NCBI GenBank assembly: GCA_030657355.1
Contig: CP131057.1
Location: 641,501 to 705,500 of the forward strand
Direction of reading: 5' to 3'
Length of the DNA stretch: 64,000 nucleotides
From: Radicibacter daui
Lineage (GTDB): Bacteria; Pseudomonadota; Alphaproteobacteria; Radicibacterales; Radicibacteraceae
Shown: one piece after another, positions 1-8,181 of the stretch
Numbering within the stretch: the first letter of the stretch is position 1
Layout: each line of letters starts with the position of its first letter
Made by a program: the position numbers and the translations under genes
Notes under the pieces: model-generated
Database searches by the model: none
Told to the model about the DNA's origin: nothing
The model's input: the letters and a program-made list of their open reading frames with translations, nothing else

Positions 1-2
1 GC

Positions 3-161
3 CGGGAAGCCGATATCCCCGGCCTGATCCAGCCCGACTGGCAAAAAGTGCTCAACCGCAGTTACTCCCCCTGGCTTGAGGCAGAGCTGAGGATTGATAC
101 GGCATCCACATCGGCAGACCACGCCGTTGCCGCCATCGCAGCGCGCTTGGGAGACTGGTGA
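3..161 (+). CDS. C-terminal fragment of a P-loop kinase-like protein
   Basis: An open frame enters from the left edge and stops at TGA 159-161, giving the last 52 residues of a protein. The tail contains SPWLEAELRIDTAS, followed by a helix rich in Ala and ending GDW. A pattern of the type 'R..Y.PWL...DLRIDT...S..EAV..I...L' is common at the C-termini of small P-loop kinases and nucleotide-binding ATPases, where the IDT strand is followed by a lid-associated helix. The Walker A end lies outside the window, so the class cannot be fixed. It is followed by 42 bases and then the operator of the marR gene, so it is probably a separate transcription unit. Confidence 0.4.
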   Translation, partial: READIPGLIQPDWQKVLNRSYSPWLEAELRIDTASTSADHAVAAIAARLGDW

Positions 162-203
162 TACCGGCTGTCCGGCCTTCCTGATCTTCTGCCCATCAAG
201 ATA

Positions 204-242
204 GTTGACTAGGAAACAATATGTGATAGTTTCCTAGTCAAC
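204..242. promoter_or_regulatory. Double MarR-type operator, perfect 14-bp inverted repeat
   Basis: GTTGACTAGGAAAC (204-217) is repeated exactly in inverted form as GTTTCCTAGTCAAC (229-242), with an 11-base AT-rich spacer. Each 14-base arm is itself a near palindrome of the form GTTnnCTAGnnAAC, so the site reads as two operators whose centres are 25 bp apart. It ends 15 bases before the marR start codon. The TTGACT at 205-210 could serve as a -35 box. The layout fits autorepression by two dimers of the downstream MarR protein (inference). Confidence 0.75.
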
Positions 243-257
243 AAACAGGATCGTTCC

Positions 258-716
258 ATGCCCGATACTCCCCTCTCCGCCCTTGAGACCCATCTCGGCT
301 ACTGGCTGCGCATGGTCTCCAATCAGGTCTCACACCGCTTCGCCCTCAAGGTGGAGGCAATGGAGGTGACGGTGGCCGAGTGGGTGATGCTGCGCGAACT
401 TTACGAAGTGCCCGCCATGGTGCCGAGCCAGCTGGCCGGGAAGCTGGATTTGACCCGCGGCGCCATCTCCAAACTGGCCGACCGGCTGGAAAACAAGGGC
501 CTCGTCACCCGCACCGCCGATGAGACGGACAAACGCTCTCACACCCTCGCCATCACCGGCGCCGGGCGGGAACTGGTGCCGCAGCTGGCGGCACTGGCCG
601 ATGAAAATGATGCTCTCTTCTTCGGCCACCTGAGCGCCGGGGAACGCCAGACCTTGCTGGACATCCTCGGAAAAATCACCCGGCAGACCGGCATCCGCAC
701 GCCGCCGACCGGATAA
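258..716 (+). CDS. MarR-family transcriptional regulator
   Basis: A 152-residue protein of the usual MarR length. The winged helix-turn-helix lies at about residues 50-100: a recognition helix with the motif LTRGAISKLADRLENKGLV, followed by the wing sequence ADETDKRSH, which has the D.R arrangement typical of the family. Flanking helices (about 8-45 and 110-145) would form the dimer interface. MarR proteins repress their own and nearby genes and release DNA on binding small phenolic ligands, oxidants or metals; the ligand cannot be told from sequence. The gene is preceded by a very clear double operator and followed by a DUF1398 gene 95 bases downstream, so co-transcription with it is possible. 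Confidence 0.9.
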   Translation: MPDTPLSALETHLGYWLRMVSNQVSHRFALKVEAMEVTVAEWVMLRELYEVPAMVPSQLAGKLDLTRGAISKLADRLENKGLVTRTADETDKRSHTLAITGAGRELVPQLAALADENDALFFGHLSAGERQTLLDILGKITRQTGIRTPPTG

Positions 717-811
717 GCCGCACGTCCATCCTCCCGATGAACCCTGACCACACCGCCTGCCGATGCAGGCGGCAATGCCGCCCTGTGGCCAGACAATGGA
801 GCCCGAACGAG

Positions 812-1234
812 ATGAACACCCACATCCCCGCCCTGCCCGAAGCCGCCCGCGCCGCGATACACGCCTGCACCACAGGATCGGACGAAGAACGCCTGAGCTT
901 TCCCGAAGTCATCGGACAGCTGAGAGCTGCCGGGGTCGAGCGTTATCACGCCGATCTGATGCGGAATGAAAAGACCTATTATCTGCCGGATGGCACCAGC
1001 CTCACACTCGCTTGCCATCCGCTTGCAAGCCCGGTGGCTCGGCAGTTTTCAGCTGCCGGCGTCGAGGCGGCCGTACGCTCTGTGCAGGCCGGGCTGATCA
1101 AATATCGCGCTTTCTGCACCCTTATCGCCGAGGCCGGCTGCGCCGGATATCTGGTCTCCCTCAGCGGCCGCCGGGCGGTCTATTATGGCCGCCGCGCCGA
1201 AATGCATGTCGAACTTTTCCCGCCGGCGCCCTGA
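812..1234 (+). CDS. DUF1398 family protein
   Basis: A 140-residue protein. The central stretch, about residues 22-60, has the family pattern: FPEVIGQLRAAGVERYHADL, a short turn, then YYLPDGTSLTL. DUF1398 proteins (Escherichia coli YbcV is one) are small soluble proteins of unknown function. The ATG at 812 is preferred because GGAG lies ten bases upstream and the protein then begins just before the conserved helix; the frame is open back to an ATG at 737, but that stretch is Arg- and Cys-rich and has no ribosome site. It sits between marR and a VOC gene in the same direction, so it may belong to the MarR regulon. Confidence 0.75.
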   Translation: MNTHIPALPEAARAAIHACTTGSDEERLSFPEVIGQLRAAGVERYHADLMRNEKTYYLPDGTSLTLACHPLASPVARQFSAAGVEAAVRSVQAGLIKYRAFCTLIAEAGCAGYLVSLSGRRAVYYGRRAEMHVELFPPAP

Positions 1235-1289
1235 TCTCTCCCGCACTGCCCCGATCAGCCCCGGAACCTGAAGACAGAAGGAAATCACC

Positions 1290-1655
1290 ATGCTGGACCA
1301 TATCGGCCTGCGCACCCGTCAGCCCGCCGCGATGATGAGTTTCTACGACAAGGCGCTGGCGCCGCTGGGATACGCCAAACAGATGGATTTTGGCGACGTG
1401 GCCGGCTACGGCACGCCGCAGCACCCGGCGCTGTGGATCGGCGCCGCCGATGAGGCAACATCCCCGCTGCATATTGCGCTGGCGGCAGAAACCCGTGCCG
1501 CGGTGGATGCTTTTTATGCTGCCGCTCTTGCCGCCGGGGCGAAGGATAACGGGGCGCCGGGGCTGCGCCCCGACTATCACCCCAACTATTACGGCGCCTT
1601 CGTCATCGATCCCGACGGGCACAATCTGGAAGCGGTCTGCCACCTGCCCGAATAA
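1290..1655 (+). CDS. VOC (glyoxalase/bleomycin resistance) family protein
   Basis: A 121-residue single-module VOC protein with the two beta-alpha-beta-beta-beta units expected. It opens with MLDHIGLRT, where His4 is the usual first metal ligand, and ends with DPDGHNLEAVCH, which carries the Asn-hydrophobic-Glu ligand segment typical of glyoxalase-like proteins. AGAAGGAAATCACC before the ATG is a good ribosome site. Substrate is unknown: VOC members include glyoxalase I, extradiol dioxygenases and antibiotic-binding proteins. Position third after marR is compatible with a small detoxification unit, but that is inference. Confidence 0.85.
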   Translation: MLDHIGLRTRQPAAMMSFYDKALAPLGYAKQMDFGDVAGYGTPQHPALWIGAADEATSPLHIALAAETRAAVDAFYAAALAAGAKDNGAPGLRPDYHPNYYGAFVIDPDGHNLEAVCHLPE

Positions 1656-1679
1656 GCGACGCCTCGCGGTCCGCCATCC

Positions 1680-2036
1680 TCAGTTGGCCACCACCCAGCC
1701 ATCCGAGGCTTTCAGCATCTTCACATTGCTGGTGGTGGCCGTATGGCCGGGCAGCGCCACGGTCACCACCACGATGTAGGAGCCATCGGGCTGCCCGGTC
1801 TTCTTGCCGACACCGATGACGGCGGCGTCGAGCGTCTTTTGCGTCTCGGCCTCTACCTCACCCTTGCCGCCGCCCTGGCCGGTGAGGGTGTGGAAGAAGG
1901 AGAGCACCGTCTTTTCCCCGCGCACCTGGCTGGCAAGGTCTGCCCGCACTGCCTTTTCGACATCGCTGTCGCTCGGTGCGCAGGCCGCAAGCAACAGGGC
2001 GGCAGCAAGGGCGGGAAGAAGAGTCCTGAGCTTCAT
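1680..2036 (-). CDS. Small lipoprotein, function unknown
   Basis: A 118-residue protein. Residues 1-18 form a short signal peptide (MKLRTLLPALAAALLLAAC) with a lipobox LAAC, making Cys19 the likely lipidated residue. The rest is a small alpha/beta domain with SYIVVVTVALPGH and a C-terminal strand DGWVVAN. The start at 2036 is chosen because AAGGATCTCC lies just upstream and it begins at the signal peptide, although the frame is open to 2288 inside cutC. It lies 13 bases after cutC on the same strand, so it is probably the last gene of a cutC transcript. It converges with the VOC gene. I do not recognise the family. Confidence 0.7.
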   Translation of the reverse strand: MKLRTLLPALAAALLLAACAPSDSDVEKAVRADLASQVRGEKTVLSFFHTLTGQGGGKGEVEAETQKTLDAAVIGVGKKTGQPDGSYIVVVTVALPGHTATTSNVKMLKASDGWVVAN

Positions 2037-2049
2037 TGTCCGGAGATCC

Positions 2050-2769
2050 TTAAAGTGCGGCAAGGGCCGCCTTGATGCGGGAGACTTCATCGCGGCTGGT
2101 GCGCCGGCGCTCGAGCGGAGCAAAACCGAACTCACGCACCCGTCCTTCCGCTTCCGGCAGGATGAGGGAGGCTGAGGCGTGGATTTCCTTGACGCCCGTT
2201 GCCGCCACCAGCGTTGCGGCATTGATCGGCCGCACGCCCGCGCCCGGCATGATGGAAATGCGCCCGCCCGCACGGCTGCTAAGGGCATAGAGCAATTCCG
2301 TCGCCTGCGTGGCGGAGCGGGCCTGGCCGGAGGTAAGGATGCGCTCGAAGCCGAGTTCCACCGCCTCTTCCAGCGCGGCGAACGGGTCGGGCGTCAGGTC
2401 GAAGGAGCGGTGCAGCGTGGTGCCCATGCCTTCGGCCCGGCGCTTGAGCCGGGCCAGCACCTCGATATCCAGCGTGCCATTTTCGCGGTTGGCACCAAGG
2501 ACGACACCGGCAAGCCCTGCAGCCCGGGCGGCATCGATATCCGCCTCCATCATCGCCACCTCCACCGGGCTGAAGGTGAAGTCACCCCCACGCGGGCGGA
2601 TCATGGCGTAGGAAGGGGCGCTCTGCCGGGCGGCAAAACCCATGAGGCCGGGGCCCGGCGTCATCCCGCCCAGTTCCAGCGCCGAGCACAACTCGATACG
2701 GTCGGCGCCGCCGGCAATCGCCTCGTCGATGCTCTCGGCAAGGTCGACGCACACTTCCAGACGGATCAT
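2050..2769 (-). CDS. cutC: Copper homeostasis protein CutC family
   Basis: A 239-residue TIM-barrel protein, close to the usual length of about 245. The N-terminus IRLEVCVDLAESIDEAIAGG followed by ADRIELCSALELGGMTPG matches the CutC signature, and MIRPRGGDFTF is the next conserved segment. CutC was named from copper-sensitive Escherichia coli mutants, but its biochemical role is unsettled and the copper link has been questioned. Here the neighbours are a ROK sugar kinase 15 bases upstream and a small lipoprotein downstream, which hints at carbohydrate metabolism rather than copper. Likely co-transcribed with the ROK gene. Confidence 0.9.
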   Translation of the reverse strand: MIRLEVCVDLAESIDEAIAGGADRIELCSALELGGMTPGPGLMGFAARQSAPSYAMIRPRGGDFTFSPVEVAMMEADIDAARAAGLAGVVLGANRENGTLDIEVLARLKRRAEGMGTTLHRSFDLTPDPFAALEEAVELGFERILTSGQARSATQATELLYALSSRAGGRISIMPGAGVRPINAATLVAATGVKEIHASASLILPEAEGRVREFGFAPLERRRTSRDEVSRIKAALAAL

Positions 2770-2784
2770 TCCGGTTTTCCTTTA

Positions 2785-3732
2785 TCAGAACTGGCCATCA
2801 GAACCTGCAACAGGGCTTGCACCCTGCCATTCCTGCGCACCGAGTACGGCAGCGCCGATAAGTCCGGCATCGCCGCCCAGCGTCGCCGGCACCACCAGCG
2901 GCGCCGCAAGCCGTCGCAGGATGCGCATACGCACAGCCTCATCCAGCAAGGTAATGAGCCCCGGCTCGCCGGAAAGCCCCCCGCCTACAGGAATAATCGA
3001 CGCACCGACCACATTGACCACCAGCGCCAGCGGATCCGCCAGCACATCGCGCCAGCCATGGATGGTGCGGGTGGCAACCACCTCGCCGACCTTCCAGCGC
3101 TCGACGATCTGCTGGCTGGCCAGCCGCTCGCCGCTCAGCACCTCATGCAACCGTTCAAGACCGCGCGCGCCGCCAACGGCATCAAGGCAGCCCACCTGCC
3201 CGCAGCCGCAGCCGAGCCGCGCGCTGACCGGCCCGTCGGCACCGGCCACCATGCCGGCAACCGGCCCGTGGCCCCACTCGCCGGTAATGCCGCCCGCCCC
3301 GCGCACCATGCGCCCGTCGACGATCAGCCCGCCGCCAACCCCGGTGCCGAGAATGGCGCCGAAGACGATGCGATGCCCGCGCCCCGCGCCGGCAACCGCC
3401 TCGGCCAGGGCAAAACAATCGGCATCATTGGCAACGGAGACCGGGCGGCCAAGGGCCGCGCCCAGTTCCACCGGCAGCCGGTGGCCTTCAAGGCAGGGGA
3501 TATTGGCAACCGTGGTGGCGTAACCACTGTCGGGGTCGAAGATACCGGCAATGGAAAGCGCCACCGGCGCCCCGGCCGGCACCTCAGCCGCCGCAATCAG
3601 CGTGGCGACGGCGCAAACAAAGGCGTCCCAGTCCCGCGCCGGGGTTGCAACCTTGCCACGATAGGTAACCTCGGCCCCTTCGGCAGTGCCGAACTTGATG
3701 AAACTGCCGCCCACATCCAGACAACACAGCAC
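2785..3732 (-). CDS. ROK family sugar kinase
   Basis: About 315 residues from a GTG at 3730-3732; the frame is also open to an ATG at 3780, which would add the unlikely head MHMFARFWWQ. The GTG places the ATP-binding strand CLDVGGSFIKFG at the extreme N-terminus as in other ROK kinases. Further motifs: a phosphate-binding LGTGVGGGLIVDG segment, NDADCFALAEA, and the zinc site made of GHGPVAG followed by CGCGQVGCLDAVGG. ROK kinases phosphorylate glucose, N-acetylglucosamine, N-acetylmannosamine or similar hexoses. It is divergent from a LacI regulator and near a glycosylasparaginase-type hydrolase, so a released amino sugar is a plausible substrate (inference). Confidence 0.85.
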   Translation of the reverse strand: MLCCLDVGGSFIKFGTAEGAEVTYRGKVATPARDWDAFVCAVATLIAAAEVPAGAPVALSIAGIFDPDSGYATTVANIPCLEGHRLPVELGAALGRPVSVANDADCFALAEAVAGAGRGHRIVFGAILGTGVGGGLIVDGRMVRGAGGITGEWGHGPVAGMVAGADGPVSARLGCGCGQVGCLDAVGGARGLERLHEVLSGERLASQQIVERWKVGEVVATRTIHGWRDVLADPLALVVNVVGASIIPVGGGLSGEPGLITLLDEAVRMRILRRLAAPLVVPATLGGDAGLIGAAVLGAQEWQGASPVAGSDGQF

Positions 3733-3854
3733 TTGTTTTCTAAGGCCCCCTTGCCACCAAAAGCGCGCGAACATATGCACGCTCTATGTTACAACCCTTT
3801 GGAAGTAGTTTTCTTTCCCCATTCAAGCATCAGCGCCCGACCCCCGCGAGCAGC

Positions 3855-4868
3855 ATGACACGAAACACCAGGACGCCCGGCATAGCCGACCCGACCAGGC
3901 AGCCCACCATCTCCGATGTGGCAGCGCTGGCCGGCGTATCCCGCGCCGCAGCAAGCCGCGCCCTTTCTGCCTCGCCCCGTCCGGTCTCGGCGGAAAAACG
4001 CGAGCGCGTGCTGGCTGCCGCCGCCGAGCTTGGTTTCCGCCCCAACATCCTGGCGCAGAGCCTCACGCGCAAGAGCGTCAATCTGGTGGCCGTGCTGGTC
4101 AATCACCTGCACGATCTCAGCGACCTCGACCTTTTTGATTCGCTCATCGCCCGCATCCAGGGCAGCGGCAAGCAGGTGATGTTCGTCCGGGTGGGCGATG
4201 TGGCGAGCGTGCAGGATTTCCTGCGCGACGGGCTTGCCTACCATGTCGATGCCGCCATCGTCTTTTCCGATTTTGCCGACGCTGCCAGCGTGCGCGAGAT
4301 GTTCCGCTCCGAGCGGGTGATCATGCTGAACGGCCGCCACGATGCCGAAAGCCCGGCGGTGATCGCCGACGAGGCGGTGGGCATCCATCAGGCCATTTCC
4401 CATGCCGCCCGCCAGGGGGTGAAGACGGCGGCGCTGGTGACCGGCCGCTCCTCCTCCCTCGTCGAGCAGGCGCGCATCGGATATTACCGCGCCGCGCTCG
4501 GCATCGAGGGCATCCAGCTTATCCGCACCTTCCAGGGCGACTATTCCTATGAAAGCGGCCGGGCTGCTGCTGCTGCCCTGTGCGGGGAACGCTGCGCCGA
4601 TGCCATCTTCTGCACCTCCGACGCCATGGCGATGGGCCTGCTGGACGTGCAGCGCAAGGACTTCCCCGAAGGGCGCCCCACGCGCTTCCGCCTCTATGGC
4701 TATGACGACCTGTCGCTGCTGAGCTTCGAGGCCTATCCGATCTCGTCCATCGGTTATGACCACCGCGCCTTCGTCGATGCCATAATCGCCCACCTCACCG
4801 CCTCCGACAGCCGCGTCGGCGGCGTCAGCCACATCGCCACCCGTTTTACCGAGCGGCTGACCGGGTAA
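3855..4868 (+). CDS. LacI-family transcriptional regulator
   Basis: A 337-residue LacI-type repressor. Residues 17-40 form the helix-turn-helix (TISDVAALAGVSRAAASRAL), followed by the hinge helix region EKRERVLAAAAELGFRPN and a periplasmic-binding-protein-like ligand domain to the C-terminus. The ATG at 3855 is preferred; the frame is open to 3786 but that would add a non-conserved head. It is transcribed away from the ROK kinase, and a LacI-type palindrome (8906-8919) lies upstream of the ABC transporter operon that points toward it, so it probably controls both. A strong hairpin terminator follows. Ligand is unknown; a sugar or glycosyl amino acid would suit the neighbourhood. Confidence 0.9.
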   Translation: MTRNTRTPGIADPTRQPTISDVAALAGVSRAAASRALSASPRPVSAEKRERVLAAAAELGFRPNILAQSLTRKSVNLVAVLVNHLHDLSDLDLFDSLIARIQGSGKQVMFVRVGDVASVQDFLRDGLAYHVDAAIVFSDFADAASVREMFRSERVIMLNGRHDAESPAVIADEAVGIHQAISHAARQGVKTAALVTGRSSSLVEQARIGYYRAALGIEGIQLIRTFQGDYSYESGRAAAAALCGERCADAIFCTSDAMAMGLLDVQRKDFPEGRPTRFRLYGYDDLSLLSFEAYPISSIGYDHRAFVDAIIAHLTASDSRVGGVSHIATRFTERLTG

Positions 4869-4898
4869 AGGCTTCGGCCCGACGTCAATCGACCCAGC

Positions 4899-4934
4899 AA
4901 AAAGGGCCGCACCGGTAACGGGCGGCCCTTTTTT
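4899..4934. terminator. Bidirectional rho-independent terminator
   Basis: A stem GGGCCGC (4904-4910) pairs with GCGGCCC (4922-4928) across an 11-base loop. It is followed by six T on the plus strand and preceded by five A, so it should work in both directions. It separates the convergent lacI-type gene and the solute-binding protein gene. Confidence 0.85.
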
Positions 4935-4950
4935 CAGTACCTGAAAGTGC

Positions 4951-5751
4951 TTACCAGAGCGGATTCAGCTTCGGCGGATTGGCTTCGGCGCCCCACCACT
5001 TCTTGTAGTTCTCTTCATAGGCACCCGAGGTGATGTAGTCGGACACGAACATGTCGAGCCAGCGCACGAAATCCGGATCGCCCTTGGCGGCGCCGATGCC
5101 GATCGGGTCGTTGGAGTAAAGCTCAGGCAGCGTCTCGAGATCGGCATTCTTGGTCACCACATAGTCGATGAGCGAGCTGTCCTCGATGGCGGCATCGACA
5201 CGGTGCTGCTGGATGAGCAGCAGCCCGTCCGGCGCGAAATTGTCGGTATAGACCAGCTCGGCCCCCGGCACGGCGCGCTTCAGGAAGGTCTCGCCCGTGG
5301 TGCCACGGCCGACGACCACCTTCTTGCCGGAGAGATCAGCAAGGCTCTTGATGCCGGCCGACTTCTGCACGGCAATACGCAGGCCGGCGCGGTTATAGGG
5401 GATGGAGAAGCTGACGGTCTTGGCGCGCTCCAGCGTGGCCGACATGTTGGCAATCGCCACGTCGATCTGGCCGGAGACCAGCATGCTCACGCGGGCGTCG
5501 CCCGAAACATCGGTGAACTCGTATTTGACGCCCAGCTTCTCGGCGAGGCGCTTGGCCACATCCACGTCATACCCGACGGGATTGTTGGCATCGTCATGGA
5601 AACCCACCGGCTCGCCGCCCAGCGACACACCGATGCGCACCACGCCGCGCTGGCGGATATCATCCAGCTTGCCGGCATGGGCCGCGGCAGAAAGGCCGCC
5701 CACGGCCAGCGCTGCCACGAGGGCTACAGAAGTGATCAGACGTCTCATCAT
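4951..5751 (-). CDS. Amino-acid ABC transporter solute-binding protein
   Basis: A 266-residue periplasmic binding protein (family 3). Residues 1-27 form a signal peptide ending AAAHA, with cleavage before GKLDDIR. The mature start RQRGVVRIGVSLGGEPVGF and then GYDVDVAKRLAEKLGV are typical of polar amino-acid receptors, as are GQIDVAIANM and GRGTTGETFL. The start is fixed by AAGGAGA a few bases before the ATGATG at 5751; an upstream in-frame ATG at 5778 would put extra charged residues before the signal. It is the last gene of the operon with ATPase, two permeases and a glycosylasparaginase-family enzyme. Ligand probably an asparagine or aspartate derivative (inference). Confidence 0.9.
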   Translation of the reverse strand: MMRRLITSVALVAALAVGGLSAAAHAGKLDDIRQRGVVRIGVSLGGEPVGFHDDANNPVGYDVDVAKRLAEKLGVKYEFTDVSGDARVSMLVSGQIDVAIANMSATLERAKTVSFSIPYNRAGLRIAVQKSAGIKSLADLSGKKVVVGRGTTGETFLKRAVPGAELVYTDNFAPDGLLLIQQHRVDAAIEDSSLIDYVVTKNADLETLPELYSNDPIGIGAAKGDPDFVRWLDMFVSDYITSGAYEENYKKWWGAEANPPKLNPLW

Positions 5752-5785
5752 CTCTCGGCTCTCCTTGTTCGATAACATATTGATG

Positions 5786-6706
5786 TTATTTTATTATTTT
5801 TGCCATGTGCCTTTCAGGGGCGGACATGGAAGGCTGCCAGATCCAGTAGGCGATCTCGCCCGGGCAGCGGAAATTGACGACCTCGTGATTGCCGTGCGCA
5901 TCGATGGCATGCAGCACCACGCCGGCCAGGAACCCGCCCTTAAGCTCCGCCAGCTCGTCGATGGCAAGCTTCACCGCATCGGCGAGCGAATAGCCGAGCT
6001 TCATCGCCAGCACGACGGTGCGGGCAGTGCCGCAGCGCACCGTCATCTCGCCGGTATGGGTGCAGGCGGCGGCGCCGTAGCGGCTGTCGGCATAAAAACC
6101 GGCACCGGCAATCGGGCTGTCGCCCAGCCGCCCGGGATATTTCCACGCCCAGCCGGAGGTGCTGGTGGCGCTGTGGATGCCGCCGGCCTTGTCCTGGCCC
6201 AGAAATACCGTGGTATCGCGCACCCGCTCGGGGTCGGTGACGGAGCGGCTGAGCGAGGCCAGCGGCAGCTCGGGGAAGCGCTTCAGATCTTCCGGCGAGA
6301 GTTCCTTCTCCAGCCGTTCCCACCACACCTTGCGGCTATCCTCGATCAGCGTCTCTTCCGGCTTGAGACCGATTTCAAGCGCAAAACGACGAGCGCCATC
6401 CCCGGTCAGCAAGGTATGGGGCAGGCGCCGCATCACCTCGCGCGCCACCTGCGCCGCCGGAATGACATCGCGCAGCGCGCCGACGGCGCCGGTCTCGCGC
6501 GTATTGCCATCCATCACGCCGGCATCGAACTCCATGACGCCCAGCATGTTGGGCCAGCCGCCGTAACCGACGCTGCGCACGGTGACTTCCCGCTCCACGC
6601 GGCTGATGCCTTCCACCAGCGCATCAAGCCCGTTCTCGCCACGGGCAAGCGCCTCGGCGGACTGGTTGATGCCGGGCCAGGCTTCGGAATTGGCGAGGAG
6701 GATCAT
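5786..6706 (-). CDS. Glycosylasparaginase-family N-terminal nucleophile hydrolase
   Basis: A 306-residue protein like N4-(beta-N-acetylglucosaminyl)-L-asparaginases, which split the amide of glycosylated asparagine and self-cleave to expose a catalytic Thr. Visible family blocks: GYGGWPNMLGVMEFDAGVMDG (48-67), the cleavage region RDTTVFLGQDKAGG (163-176), SATSTSGWAWKYPGRLGDSP (179-198) with the substrate-binding GRLGDSPIAGAG, and CTHTGEMTVR (215-224). Thr165 is the expected nucleophile. The usual His before Asp-Thr is Arg here. No signal peptide, so the enzyme acts in the cytoplasm. It overlaps the ATPase gene by four bases and precedes the binding protein, so imported substrate is likely hydrolysed by it. 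Some members act on beta-aspartyl peptides or plain asparagine instead. Confidence 0.85.
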   Translation of the reverse strand: MILLANSEAWPGINQSAEALARGENGLDALVEGISRVEREVTVRSVGYGGWPNMLGVMEFDAGVMDGNTRETGAVGALRDVIPAAQVAREVMRRLPHTLLTGDGARRFALEIGLKPEETLIEDSRKVWWERLEKELSPEDLKRFPELPLASLSRSVTDPERVRDTTVFLGQDKAGGIHSATSTSGWAWKYPGRLGDSPIAGAGFYADSRYGAAACTHTGEMTVRCGTARTVVLAMKLGYSLADAVKLAIDELAELKGGFLAGVVLHAIDAHGNHEVVNFRCPGEIAYWIWQPSMSAPERHMAKIIK

Positions 6707-7488
6707 GATGCCTCGTGTGCGTCGGTTGGGGCCGGGGAGAGAGGGGCTGCCGCTTCCGGCGCCGCCATGCGGGAGAGGAAGCGGGCAATGCGCGGATTGG
6801 CGAGGCCGCCCGCCTCGGAAAAGAACTCGGCTGTCGGCAGGTTCACCTCGATGCGGCCCTTCTCCAGAAAGACCACGCGGGTGGAGATGCGCCGGGCAAA
6901 TTCGATCTCGTGGGTCACGAACAGCATGGTCGTGCCCTCGCGCGCCAGCTGGGCGAGAATGGCCAGCACCTCGGCCGTCATCTCCGGATCGAGCGCGCTT
7001 GTCACTTCATCCAGCAGCAGATAACGCGGCTTCATGGCCAGCGCCCGGCAGATGCCCACGCGCTGGCGCTGCCCGCCGGAAAGCTGCGCCGGATAGGCTT
7101 CGGCCCTTGCCGCAAGGCCGACACGCTCCAGCAAGGCCCGCGCTTCCGCTTCCACCTCGGCGCGCGGGCGCTTTAGCACCATGGTCGGCGCCAGCATCAC
7201 ATTTTCCAGCGCCGTCATATGCGGGTAGAGGTTGAAGAGCTGGAACACGGTGGCAGAGCGGCGGCGTGCCTCGGCAAGGCCGGCCTTTTCCGCCACATCG
7301 AAACCATCCACGGTGATGCGCCCGGCATCCACCGTCTCCAGCCCGTTGATGCAGCGGATGAGCGTGCTCTTGCCCGAGCCACTGGCCCCGAGGATGGAGA
7401 CAACCTCCCCCGGCGCAATGGCAAGTTCCACCCCGTCCAGCACGGTAGTGCTGCCGAAGTTTTTGCCGACTTTTTCGATGGCGATCAT
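6703..7488 (-). CDS. Amino-acid ABC transporter ATP-binding protein
   Basis: A 261-residue ATPase of the GlnQ type. Walker A is GASGSGKST, the signature is LSGGQRQR, and Walker B is YLLLDEVTSALDPE, followed by the switch His in FVTHEIEFA. The start at 7488 gives MIAIEKVGKNFG, the normal N-terminus, with GGGTGG upstream; the frame extends to 7569 but that overlaps the permease end. It powers the two permeases encoded just upstream and overlaps the hydrolase gene downstream, evidence for translational coupling. Confidence 0.93.
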   Translation of the reverse strand: MIAIEKVGKNFGSTTVLDGVELAIAPGEVVSILGASGSGKSTLIRCINGLETVDAGRITVDGFDVAEKAGLAEARRRSATVFQLFNLYPHMTALENVMLAPTMVLKRPRAEVEAEARALLERVGLAARAEAYPAQLSGGQRQRVGICRALAMKPRYLLLDEVTSALDPEMTAEVLAILAQLAREGTTMLFVTHEIEFARRISTRVVFLEKGRIEVNLPTAEFFSEAGGLANPRIARFLSRMAAPEAAAPLSPAPTDAHEAS

Positions 7489-7504
7489 CTGTTTCCACCC
7501 GCCC

Positions 7505-8176
7505 TCAAAGCCCGGCCCAGGCCGCATGGGCGCGCAGGCGCCGCTCCAGCGCCCCGCCCAGCGCCGCAATCAGCCGCGCGATGATGAAATAGACCGCCCC
7601 CACCACCGTCCACACGACGAAGGGTTTCAGGGTGCGCATGTTGAGGATGTTGCCAACCTTGGTGAGGTCCATCACCCCGACCACGGAGACGAGGGAGGTG
7701 ACCTGCAACTGGTTGACGGCAAGGCCGATCAGCGGGCCGATGGCAAAGGCCAGCGCCTGCGGCGCGATGATACGCCAGACGATCTGGCCCCTCGTAAGGC
7801 CAAAGACCCTTGCCGCCTCCACCTGGTCGCGGCCCACCTGCTCCATGGCGGAGACGGCGATGACATAAACGAAGGCCGCCGTATTGCCGGCAAGCGTGAT
7901 CATCGCCGCTTCCACCGGCGTCACATTGATATGCGCCATGGCCGGCAGGCCGAAAAAGACGAGGAAAAGCTGGACCAGCACCGGCGAGTTCTTGAGGAAT
8001 TCGGCCACCACCTGCACCAGCCGGGCGACAACCGGCACCCTGTAATAGCGGGTGAGCGCAAGGCCGATGCCCAGCGCAAGGCCGATGGCGGAAGTGGCAA
8101 GGAACAGCCAGAGAGAAACCCCGAGGCCCTGCAGCAGGATGATCGGGTCGTGCCAGGTAAAATCGGCGTACCGCAT
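7505..8176 (-). CDS. Amino-acid ABC transporter permease (second subunit)
   Basis: A 223-residue membrane protein of the HisM/GlnP type. It has about five hydrophobic spans, first GVSLWLFLATSAIGLALGIG, and the cytoplasmic EAA loop DQVEAARVFGLTRGQIVWRI that contacts the ATPase. FLKNSPVLVQLFLVFFGLP is the conserved segment of the polar amino-acid family. It lies five bases after the other permease and 16 bases before the ATPase, in one operon, and should pair with the first permease as a heterodimer. Confidence 0.92.
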   Translation of the reverse strand: MRYADFTWHDPIILLQGLGVSLWLFLATSAIGLALGIGLALTRYYRVPVVARLVQVVAEFLKNSPVLVQLFLVFFGLPAMAHINVTPVEAAMITLAGNTAAFVYVIAVSAMEQVGRDQVEAARVFGLTRGQIVWRIIAPQALAFAIGPLIGLAVNQLQVTSLVSVVGVMDLTKVGNILNMRTLKPFVVWTVVGAVYFIIARLIAALGGALERRLRAHAAWAGL

Positions 8177-8181
8177 TCCCC

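Noticed and set aside
2179-3858. A 559-codon plus-strand frame over cutC and the ROK gene
   Set aside because: Both genes on the other strand have clear family motifs; this frame has none.
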